A stretch of 25,862 nucleotides of DNA from Vicinamibacteria bacterium (lineage in GTDB: Bacteria > Acidobacteriota > Vicinamibacteria > Vicinamibacterales > 2-12-FULL-66-21): contig JAICSD010000006.1 of the NCBI GenBank assembly GCA_025937075.1, positions 1 to 25,862 on the forward strand. The letters run 5' to 3'. Under the pieces are notes generated by a model. The model made no database searches. It was not told where the DNA came from and worked only from the letters and a program-made list of their open reading frames with translations. This document shows, piece after piece, positions 14,852-21,609 of this stretch (position 1 is the stretch's first letter; the number at the start of each line of letters is the position of its first letter). A program made the position numbers and the translations under genes.

Positions 14852-17602
14852 CTACTGCCTCCGCAGCACCGGGCTGTTCACGATCACGTTGATCGCCGGG
14901 AACGCGGGATCCGCGATGAGGCTGTTGACGACGAAGCGCTCGCCGTCTGGCGAGAGGGTGAAATTGGAACCGCCGAAGAACGATTGGAGCGCCACGCGGA
15001 ACAGGCGCTGCGGCGCGCCGGGGTTCCAGGTCGGGCCCGGGCCGACGGGCGTCGACATCAGCCATCCGTCCTGGGAGACGAACAGCAGCTCGCGTCCATC
15101 CGCGCGCCAGTGAGGCTCGGCGCCCCCTTCGGATGAAAGCTGCCAGCGCGCGCCGGTCGCGGGCACCGGCTCCACGTAGACCTCCGGCCGCCCGGAATCG
15201 TCCGCCGCGTACGCGATGAACTTCGCGTTGGGCGAGAACTCCGCCTGCATCCCGTTGTCGGATCCCGCCGTCTTTCGGACGAGCGAGCGCTGCATCGTCT
15301 TGGCGTCGAGGATCCAGAGGCCCTGCCGCGGCACGGAGAAAGCGACCAGCCGTCCGTCGCGCGACCAGTCGTCAACGCGCTTGTTCTCCTGCGACGTGTA
15401 GAGACGCTGCTCCTCGGGAACCGCGTCGACTTCCTTGCGGTACACGTCGTAGAACGCACCGCGCTTCGAGGAGAACGCCACGTGCCGTCCGTCCGGGGCC
15501 CACACCGGATTGATGTCGGGCGCAGAGTTGCGCGTCAAGCGCGCGGCGCTGTGCCTGCGAAGATCGAACAGCCAGACGTCGGAGTCCGACGACTCCTCCA
15601 GCGTCTTCTGCGCGACGACGCGATTGCCGTCGGGCGAGAACCGCGGATGCGAGTAGAACGCCGGCGGCCCGAGCGACTCGATCTCCCGGCCGCGCCGGTC
15701 CATCATCACCAGCCGCGTGGACGCGAGCTGCTCGCGCACGCGATACACCAGCACGCCGTTCGACGACACGTCGAACGCCGCGTCGTCCGACGTGTGGTAC
15801 TTGACGTCTGCCGCGAGAGCGACCGGCTCGCCGCTCACCTGCGCGGAGCGCTCGTCGAAGGGCTGCGCCATGAGCGTGCCGTTGCGGACGAACAGCAGAT
15901 GTCCCGACCGCGAGTACGCGACGCGGGAGTATTCCGGCATCACGCGCCGGCGCGCGGGCGAGTCGAGCGACCCGACGTAGAGGCCGCCCACGCCGTCGAT
16001 CTTGCTGCGCACGATGAACAGGAATCGCCGGCCATCCGGCAGGAACTCGGGCCACGAGTGGCGGTACTCGCCGCGCTCGGTGTCGACGACGGTCACGTGC
16101 GACCGTCCGCTGCCGTCCGGCGCGATGCGATCGATGCCCGTCTCGGTCGCGACGATGAGCACGCCCTGCGGGCTCCAGTCGCCCCCGCGCACGCGCCCCA
16201 CTTCGGCGAGCGTTTCCACCCGTCCGCTCTCGATGTCGGCGACCTGCAGCTTGCCGCTGGCGACGTACGCGAGCTGCCGCGCGTCGGGCGACCAGAACGG
16301 CGTCTCACGTGCCAGCGTCGACGTCAGCGGACGGCCTTGTATCGCGTCGAGCGCGCGGACCCAGAAAACGGAGCGGCCCTCGAACAGCGTGCCGAAGACG
16401 ACCAGGCGCCCGTCGGGCGACACGCGCGGCCAGCTCGACGTGTCGTACGGCGGACCAATCGTGAACTGCACGACCGGAGGAACGGCGCCGCTGCGCGGAC
16501 GGAGCAGCAGCAATCCGCCGGCGACAACGCCCGCGAGCACCGTTGCCGCTGCGATCCATGCGACTGCGCGCCTGCGGCGCCGGTCCCCGGCCGGCACGCG
16601 CGCTGTCGTCTGCGACCCCAGAATGCCCGCGAGGGCGCTCTCCATGTCCGCCGCAGCGAGGAATCTCGCAGACGGATCCGCGTGCGTGGCGCGCACCACG
16701 AGCTGCACGACCGGATCCGGAAGTTCCGGACGCAGATCGCGCAGGCGGAGGCGTTTGCCGCTCTTGTGAACCCGGCGCACATCCGAGAGCGTGCTCCCGT
16801 CGATGGGCAGCCGTCCGCTGAACAGATAAAAGAGGAGCACTCCGACGCCGTAGGTGTCGGTTGCCGGCGACGGCTGCGCGCCGTCGAACAGCTCCGGCGC
16901 CATATACAGCGGCGTGCCCGACAACGCGGACCCCGGCTGCGGCTCCGCCGCACCGACGCCGCTGAAATCCATGAGGACGATGCGGCCGCCGACCTCGCGC
17001 ATCACGTTCTGCGCCTTGATGTCCCGGTGCAGGAGACCGGCGGAATGGAGCGCCGACAGCGCACGGCATACGTCGATGCCGATGCCGGCGACTTCGCGCG
17101 CGCTCATCGGGCCGCGGTCGCGCACCAGCTCCGCGAGCGTCTGGCCCTCGATGAACTCCATCCAGATGCCGACCTGGTCGTCGATCTGGTCGGCGCCGTA
17201 GACGTTCATCACGTTGGGATGTCGGATTCGCGCGAGGTGCTGCGCCTCGCTCAACGGATCGTTGCCGTTGCCGGCGCGGAGCAGCTTCAGCGCAACTTCG
17301 CGTTCGAGCCGCGTGTCCCACGCGCGATGAACGGTTCCAAACGCGCCTCTGCCGACTTCCTCGAGGAGAATGAGATGGCGCCACAGCTTGTGCTGCGGCG
17401 CAGCGGCTTCATCGGGCGTGGACTGCTCGAGCTCCGTCCGATGCGCGTCTACGACGGCGACGAGGCGGCGCAATCCGCGAAGCGCGGCTTCCGTCTGCAC
17501 GCTCGTGGAACGCGCCTGCACTTGATCCCAGTCGACCCGCTTACCCTGACAGACCTCGTCCGCGAGCGCGATGAGCCAGTTGTCGTCACGCGGATCGCTC
17601 AA
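14852..17602 (-). CDS. Membrane serine/threonine protein kinase with TolB-like propeller sensor
   Basis: A 916-residue PknB-type receptor kinase. The kinase domain covers about residues 78-330: P-loop GRGAFG (84-89), VALK Lys106, catalytic HRDIKAQN (192-199), metal-binding DFSG (212-215; Ser replaces the usual Gly of DFG) and APE (235-237). One transmembrane helix lies near 346-367. The C-terminal half is a PD40/TolB-like propeller with repeats such as RVSPDGRLVVFG, FWSPDARQLAYVA, VWAPDGRHVAFSS and HWRADGRELLFVS, presumably outside the membrane. The TTG start at 17602 is chosen for GGAG seven bases upstream; a TTG at 17620 is also in frame. It overlaps the ECF sigma gene by 17 bases, implying coupled translation and a shared pathway, as in other kinase-linked ECF systems. 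Confidence 0.9.
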   Translation of the reverse strand: MSDPRDDNWLIALADEVCQGKRVDWDQVQARSTSVQTEAALRGLRRLVAVVDAHRTELEQSTPDEAAAPQHKLWRHLILLEEVGRGAFGTVHRAWDTRLEREVALKLLRAGNGNDPLSEAQHLARIRHPNVMNVYGADQIDDQVGIWMEFIEGQTLAELVRDRGPMSAREVAGIGIDVCRALSALHSAGLLHRDIKAQNVMREVGGRIVLMDFSGVGAAEPQPGSALSGTPLYMAPELFDGAQPSPATDTYGVGVLLFYLFSGRLPIDGSTLSDVRRVHKSGKRLRLRDLRPELPDPVVQLVVRATHADPSARFLAAADMESALAGILGSQTTARVPAGDRRRRRAVAWIAAATVLAGVVAGGLLLLRPRSGAVPPVVQFTIGPPYDTSSWPRVSPDGRLVVFGTLFEGRSVFWVRALDAIQGRPLTSTLARETPFWSPDARQLAYVASGKLQVADIESGRVETLAEVGRVRGGDWSPQGVLIVATETGIDRIAPDGSGRSHVTVVDTERGEYRHSWPEFLPDGRRFLFIVRSKIDGVGGLYVGSLDSPARRRVMPEYSRVAYSRSGHLLFVRNGTLMAQPFDERSAQVSGEPVALAADVKYHTSDDAAFDVSSNGVLVYRVREQLASTRLVMMDRRGREIESLGPPAFYSHPRFSPDGNRVVAQKTLEESSDSDVWLFDLRRHSAARLTRNSAPDINPVWAPDGRHVAFSSKRGAFYDVYRKEVDAVPEEQRLYTSQENKRVDDWSRDGRLVAFSVPRQGLWILDAKTMQRSLVRKTAGSDNGMQAEFSPNAKFIAYAADDSGRPEVYVEPVPATGARWQLSSEGGAEPHWRADGRELLFVSQDGWLMSTPVGPGPTWNPGAPQRLFRVALQSFFGGSNFTLSPDGERFVVNSLIADPAFPAINVIVNSPVLRRQ

Positions 17603-18197
17603 CGCCCATCTCCATGGCAAGGCGAATCAAGGCGCGGCTGACGGCCACGCGCGTGGCGCCGACAGACGTCTTGCCGAGCAGCTCGGTGATTTCGGAGTAG
17701 TCGAACCCGAGCTCGACGCGGGCGACGATCAGATCGCGTTCGATCGGCCGCAGGCGCGCCAGCGTCTCTTCGTAGCGTTTGAGCGTGTCGCGGCCAACGG
17801 CAACCTCGAGCGGCGACGGATCGTTGGCGACGAATTCATCGGTGAGCCCCGCCGTCGGTGGACGCCGCGATGCGCGACGGATGACATCGAGCAGCCGGTT
17901 GCGCAGCGCTTGGCACGTGTATCCCCAGAACGCGCCTTCGTGCTCGGGGAGAAATCCGTCCAGCCTTCGAACCGACTGGAGCAGCGCGTCCTGAACGATG
18001 TCTTCGGTGTCGAGGTGATCCCGGGCCCATACGGGCATCCGGCCGCGCGCCCAGCGGCGAAGCCGCGGAAGGTAGCGCGCACACAGCTCCTCGCGCGCAC
18101 GCTCATCGCCATCCTGCGCTCGCAGGATGAGGCTCACCGATGAGTTTGCAGCCGCGCCGGACAGGCTATCCGATGCCTGCGCTTGGTGTTCGGCCAT
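17586..18197 (-). CDS. ECF-type RNA polymerase sigma factor
   Basis: Sigma-70 family protein of 203 residues. Region 2 is seen in LILRAQDGDERAREELCARYLPRLRRWARGR and DTEDIVQDALLQSVRRLDGF. Region 4 is LARLRPIERDLIVARVELGFDYSEITELLGKTSVGATRVAVSRALIRLA, the helix-turn-helix that reads the -35 element. It redirects RNA polymerase to a small regulon. Its end overlaps the kinase start, and there is no anti-sigma gene; in several phyla such sigma factors are controlled by the adjacent Ser/Thr kinase, the likely model here. No good ribosome site precedes the ATG at 18197. Upstream, a TATGAT hexamer (18254-18249) lacks a matching -35 box. Confidence 0.9.
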   Translation of the reverse strand: MAEHQAQASDSLSGAAANSSVSLILRAQDGDERAREELCARYLPRLRRWARGRMPVWARDHLDTEDIVQDALLQSVRRLDGFLPEHEGAFWGYTCQALRNRLLDVIRRASRRPPTAGLTDEFVANDPSPLEVAVGRDTLKRYEETLARLRPIERDLIVARVELGFDYSEITELLGKTSVGATRVAVSRALIRLAMEMGVERSA

Positions 18198-18266
18198 GTG
18201 GGGAGCTTGCCAAAACCGCCAGCCCGTTGAGCCGGGTTGCGCTCCCTAATCATACTCGGCAACGGC

Positions 18267-18959
18267 TCAGACGAGGAGCCTTAAAAAAGTCCCGGTATCG
18301 CTCAAGTCGGGGAAGACGACGTCGGCCCCGCTGGCCCGCAAATCCTCGACGGAATAGCTTCCGGTTGCCACGCCGACGGGACGCGCCCCGACGGCGTGCG
18401 CGCAGGCGATATCGTGCGGCGTGTCGCCGACGACGAGCACGTCCGACGGCGAGGCGTCGGCAATCCCGCACTCGCGCGCGCGCTGGATCGCCACGGGCAC
18501 CAGCGCATTCCTGTCCGACGCATCGTCGCCGAACGCGCCGCACGCAAAATACTTCCAGAGGTCGAAGTGTTCGAGCTTGACGCGCGCGCCCGCGGCAAAG
18601 TTGCCGGTGAGCAGGCCGACGGCCACGTCGTGACGCGCGCGGAGCGCGTCGAGCAGCTCACGGATGCCCGGCAACACAGCCTTCACGCCGCGGCCAGGCA
18701 GCTCGATCTCCTCGCGCAGATGCTGCACGTATCGATCGCGCAACTCGTGAAGCAGCGATCGGTCGAGTGCCCTGCCCTGGCCTGCGAGCGCGTCCTGAAG
18801 AATGATCCAGTCCGTACGTCCAGCGATTGGAACGCCGTCGAGGACATCCCGGTGTCCCGTGATGTCCTCGCACGCGCGATTCATCGCCCGGATGCCCGCG
18901 CCGCCGGTGAGCACGAGCGTGCCGTCGATATCGAAGAGGACGAGGTGTGCGATCTGCAT
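18267..18959 (-). CDS. HAD-superfamily phosphatase
   Basis: A 230-residue hydrolase resembling phosphoglycolate-phosphatase-type HAD proteins. Motif I is LVLFDIDGTLV (nucleophile and acid Asp near residues 9 and 11), motif II is VGLLTGN (Thr), and motif III/IV is VLVVGDTPHDIACAHAVGA. A helical cap lies between I and II. The substrate is unknown. The ATG at 18959 puts motif I eight residues in, as usual; the open frame reaches 19010 but the extra residues are not HAD-like. No clear ribosome site is seen. It is divergent from sodC with only 38 bases between them, so promoters must overlap. Confidence 0.85.
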   Translation of the reverse strand: MQIAHLVLFDIDGTLVLTGGAGIRAMNRACEDITGHRDVLDGVPIAGRTDWIILQDALAGQGRALDRSLLHELRDRYVQHLREEIELPGRGVKAVLPGIRELLDALRARHDVAVGLLTGNFAAGARVKLEHFDLWKYFACGAFGDDASDRNALVPVAIQRARECGIADASPSDVLVVGDTPHDIACAHAVGARPVGVATGSYSVEDLRASGADVVFPDLSDTGTFLRLLV

Positions 18960-18997
18960 GAGGGTGCTGATGTAGATTACAGCCGGAGGAGGACACG

Positions 18998-19579
18998 ATG
19001 CGACGTTCACTGATGATAGTCACTGCCGTCCTGATCGCCGCGGGAACGACTGCTGCCCGCTCGCAGGAGCCTTCCGCGAAGCCCACGACCTCCAGAGCGT
19101 CGGGCGCAGGAATCGTGCAGGCGCACGCGGACATCAAGGGAGAAGGCATCACCGGGCGCGCGACGTTCGTCGAGCGCCAGCAGGGGACGGGCAAGCTGGT
19201 GGAGGTCAATCTCACGCTCTCCGGCCTCAAGCCGGGGCTCCACGGCGTGCACCTTCACGCCGTCGGCAAGTGCGCGCCGGACTTCGCGGCAGCCGGGGGC
19301 CATTTCGATCCAGGTCCCGCGAGCAACACGGATCCGGACGCGAATCATCCCTTTCACATGGGCGATCTGCCGAACGTGCAGGCCGGAGCCGACGGCCGCG
19401 GCAGCATGAAGGCGGTGACGACGAGGGTGACGCTGTCGGACGGTCCGCTGTCGCTCTTCGATCAGGATGGCTCCGCGATCATCATTCACGCCAATGAAGA
19501 CCAGATGATCACGGGCGCGCCGAAGTCGGGCGTGAGCGGGGGCCCGCGTGCCGCGTGCGGTGTTATCGAGAAGGGTTAG
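18998..19579 (+). CDS. sodC: Cu/Zn superoxide dismutase, exported
   Basis: Periplasmic enzyme of 193 residues converting superoxide to hydrogen peroxide and oxygen. A signal peptide (MRRSLMIVTAVLIAAGTTAARSQ) is followed by the Cu ligands in GLHGVHLHAVGKC, the bridging and Zn ligands in GGHFDP and NHPFHMGDLPNV, the last Cu ligand in IIIHANEDQ, and the guiding Arg in GGPRAACGVI. The two disulfide cysteines (VGKC and AACG) are present. GGAGGAGGA stands about four bases before the ATG, a strong ribosome site. The stop codon overlaps that of the convergent ABC-like gene by four bases. Confidence 0.96.
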   Translation: MRRSLMIVTAVLIAAGTTAARSQEPSAKPTTSRASGAGIVQAHADIKGEGITGRATFVERQQGTGKLVEVNLTLSGLKPGLHGVHLHAVGKCAPDFAAAGGHFDPGPASNTDPDANHPFHMGDLPNVQAGADGRGSMKAVTTRVTLSDGPLSLFDQDGSAIIIHANEDQMITGAPKSGVSGGPRAACGVIEKG

Positions 19580-20277
19580 AACCTGAGGAAGCTCGATCGT
19601 GCCGGTTTGAGCTCTCCCGTCCCGCCGCGCAGGACGTAATGTCGCTGCGCAGCGATCGTATTGAACTCGCGATCCTCTGAAAGGATAAGGGTCGCGAGAC
19701 CGCTCGCCGCGGTCAGCCGCGCGGCGTCAGTCGCGAGCGCGCGGCTGGCCGTCCGATCGAGGCCGGCAGTTGGATGCTCCAGGATCAGCAGCGCGGGTGC
19801 GAGAGCAACGGCACGCGCCATGTGCGCGCGCGCCCGCACGTCCGGCGCGAGCACCGCGATTGGCTGACGCAGCGCGGCTGAGGGGATCCCGATCTCAGCC
19901 GCCAGGGCCTCGGCGCGTTGTGCGATGTCGGGCGGCACGGGATCGATCTGCAGGGTGAAGGGCATCGCCAGGTTCTGCAGCAGCGTCGCGCCATCGAGCA
20001 GCACGGCGCGCGGGGACACGATGCCGAACCGATCGAGCGACGAGAGCCAGGCGTCGCCGTCGGCAATCTCGCGCGTGTTCTGCTCCAGCACGAACACATC
20101 CCCTTCGTCGGGCAGCGACGCGCCCGTCACGAGGTTGACGAGGACTTCCGAGCTGCCGGCGTCCAGCCCCGAGATCGCCACGCGCTGGCCGCGTACAATC
20201 GTCAGCTCACGAATGCGGAGCGGACGCAGACCGTGATAGCGCTTCTGAAGCGAGGAGATGCGCAGCACTGACGCCAC
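19576..20277 (-). CDS. Degenerate ABC-transporter ATPase-like protein
   Basis: A 233-residue protein with the length and order of an ABC nucleotide-binding domain but with its active-site motifs lost. Walker A reads GLDAGSSEV (37-45), with Ser43 for Lys and Glu44 for Ser/Thr. The LSGGQ position reads LAPDV (143-147). Walker B reads LLILEHPTAGLD (163-174), with Glu167 for Asp and His168 for the catalytic Glu. The switch His is Glu201 (LSEDREF). The D-loop AGLD is kept and the frame is intact, so it seems retained as a non-catalytic protein rather than a decaying gene. The GTG start lies six bases after the PHP stop, so the two likely form an operon. No permease gene is adjacent. Function unknown. 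Confidence 0.75.
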   Translation of the reverse strand: MASVLRISSLQKRYHGLRPLRIRELTIVRGQRVAISGLDAGSSEVLVNLVTGASLPDEGDVFVLEQNTREIADGDAWLSSLDRFGIVSPRAVLLDGATLLQNLAMPFTLQIDPVPPDIAQRAEALAAEIGIPSAALRQPIAVLAPDVRARAHMARAVALAPALLILEHPTAGLDRTASRALATDAARLTAASGLATLILSEDREFNTIAAQRHYVLRGGTGELKPARSSFLRF

Positions 20278-20283
20278 ACGCGC

Positions 20284-21114
20284 CTACAGCTGCGCGGAGC
20301 GGCCGACCACGGCCAGGAGCGCAGAATAGTCGTCGAGCGGGAGCGTCACGACACCGAGCCCGGGGGCGCGATGGCCGGCGTTGCCGTGGAAATCCGATCC
20401 TCCTGTCACGAGAAGACCGTGAGCGCGGGCGAGCGAGCGGTAATGCGCCTCCGCGGCGGCATCATGATCGCTGTGGCGGGCCTCGAGCGCGTCGAGGCCC
20501 GCGTTCGCGAGCGCCGGAATCAGATGATCCCGCCGCGACACGCCCGGATGCGCAAGAGACGCGGTGCCGCCGGCCTCGTGAATGATCTGCACGACGTCCT
20601 CGGCGGGTGTGCCGACGCGCGGGACGTACGCGGGACGATCGTGCTCGAGATATCGCGTGAAGGCCTCGTCACGCGTGCGGACGTGTCCGGCCGCGACGAG
20701 CGCCAGCGCGATCTGCGGACGCCCGACGCTGCGGCCGCGGCGCGCGTCCACAAGCACGGCTTCCGCGTCGATCGGACAGCCGATCCCGGCGAGGCGCTCG
20801 GCCATCACCGCGACACGACGGATGCGATCCAGTTGCTGCCGCTCGAGCAAAGCGCGCAGCGCAACCGACGCCGGATCGATGAAATACCCGAGGACGTGGA
20901 GATCGCGGCCATCCGCGACCGCGCTGATCTCGATCCCGGGGACGAGCTCGATGCCGCGGGCCCGCGCGGCGGCGCGCGCCTCGTCGAGGCCCGCCGTCGT
21001 ATCGTGATCCGTGATGCTGATGACCGTCAGGCCGGCGGCATGCGCCGCGTCCACGAGATCGGCCGGACGTAAGTTGCCGTCGGACGCGGTGGTATGGAGG
21101 TGGAGATCGATCAC
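20284..21114 (-). CDS. PHP-domain phosphoesterase (RNase AM / nucleoside bisphosphate phosphatase type)
   Basis: Cytoplasmic trinuclear-metal phosphoesterase of 276 residues, close to E. coli YciV/Rnm (RNase AM; 3',5'-nucleotide bisphosphate phosphatase). Metal-binding motifs appear in order: DLHLHTTASDG (3-13), ITDHDTTAG, PGIEIS, LAHPG, ARHSDH and GGSDFHG. Start MIDLHLH is canonical for the family, with GTG as initiator. Members trim 5' ends of RNAs or remove 3' phosphates from pAp-like molecules; which applies here is not visible. The ABC-like gene follows six bases after the stop. A large inverted repeat lies directly upstream of the start. Confidence 0.88.
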   Translation of the reverse strand: MIDLHLHTTASDGNLRPADLVDAAHAAGLTVISITDHDTTAGLDEARAAARARGIELVPGIEISAVADGRDLHVLGYFIDPASVALRALLERQQLDRIRRVAVMAERLAGIGCPIDAEAVLVDARRGRSVGRPQIALALVAAGHVRTRDEAFTRYLEHDRPAYVPRVGTPAEDVVQIIHEAGGTASLAHPGVSRRDHLIPALANAGLDALEARHSDHDAAAEAHYRSLARAHGLLVTGGSDFHGNAGHRAPGLGVVTLPLDDYSALLAVVGRSAQL

Positions 21115-21116
21115 GA

Positions 21117-21203
21117 AAGGGTTCCGGGGTTCCGGGGTTCCGGAGTTCGGTTCGTGGTTCCGGTGTTCCTGCTTCCTGGGAACCCCGGAACCCCGGAACC
21201 CTT
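21117..21203. repeat. Intergenic inverted repeat with arms of three 8-bp units
   Basis: The left arm (21117-21141) and right arm (21179-21203) are perfectly complementary over 25 bases. Each arm contains GGTTCC three times at 8-base spacing (unit GGGTTCCG). The 37-base centre continues the motif in degraded form. Just outside, ATCAC (left) and GTGAT (right) also match. It lies between the Fe-S carrier stop (21211) and the PHP start (21114), both minus strand, and may end the first transcript. It shares its design with 6915-6980. Confidence 0.75.
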
Positions 21204-21210
21204 GTGATGG

Positions 21211-21540
21211 CTAGACGCTGAACGACGACCCGCAGCCGCAGGTCGATTTGGCGTTGGGATTCTTGATCGTGAAGCCGCCGCCGGTGATGTTGTCGACGAA
21301 GTCGACTTCAGCGCCGCGGAGATAGCGCGCGCTGATGGGATCGACGAGCAGCTTGACGCCGTTGGACTGGATGACAGCGTCCGTCGACTCGTCCCCTTCG
21401 CCTTCGTCGATCATCAGGCCGTACTGAAAGCCGGAACAGCCGCCCCCCTGCACGAACACGCGCAGGCCGGCGCCCATCTTGTTCTCTTCGGTCAGCAGCT
21501 CGGTAATCTTCGTCGCCGCGGCCGGAGTGACATTAATCAT
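21211..21540 (-). CDS. erpA: A-type iron-sulfur carrier (IscA/ErpA/HesB family)
   Basis: A 109-residue protein that receives Fe-S clusters and passes them to target enzymes. The family's three conserved cysteines are present: GGGCSGFQYGL (Cys35) and the C-terminal CGCGSSF pair. The end motif FTIKNPNAKSTCGCGSSF is typical of ErpA-like members, while IscA and SufA are the alternatives. The ATG at 21540 has GAGGAG nine bases upstream. A possible client is the class I fumarase at 23237-24778, expected to hold a 4Fe-4S cluster. It is divergent from pgi. Confidence 0.92.
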   Translation of the reverse strand: MINVTPAAATKITELLTEENKMGAGLRVFVQGGGCSGFQYGLMIDEGEGDESTDAVIQSNGVKLLVDPISARYLRGAEVDFVDNITGGGFTIKNPNAKSTCGCGSSFSV

Positions 21541-21571
21541 GAGTCGGTACTCCTCTGGGTCTGCCTACATA

Positions 21572-21580
21572 ATTATACCA
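21572..21580 (-). promoter_or_regulatory. Extended -10 promoter for the Fe-S carrier gene
   Basis: TGGTATAAT on the minus strand is a perfect -10 hexamer with the TGn extension, which can replace a -35 box; the -35 position (CCAGGT) is poor. Transcription would start near 21565, 25 bases before the ATG. The AT-rich core is nearly palindromic, so it may also serve pgi on the other strand. Confidence 0.6.
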
Positions 21581-21609
21581 GAGCCTCTGCTGGCACCTGG
21601 AGTGAACCC

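Noticed and set aside
14573..15113. Several open frames of 60-170 residues around the tRNA gene
   Set aside because: They cross the tRNA-Sec gene or oppose the kinase C-terminus and show no protein family features.
15482..17641. A 719-residue open frame on the plus strand
   Set aside because: It is antisense to the kinase gene and shows only compositional Arg/His/Asp bias.
18249..18277. A promoter for the sigma factor gene (TATGAT)
   Set aside because: No -35 hexamer or ECF-type GAAC element is found at the right distance.
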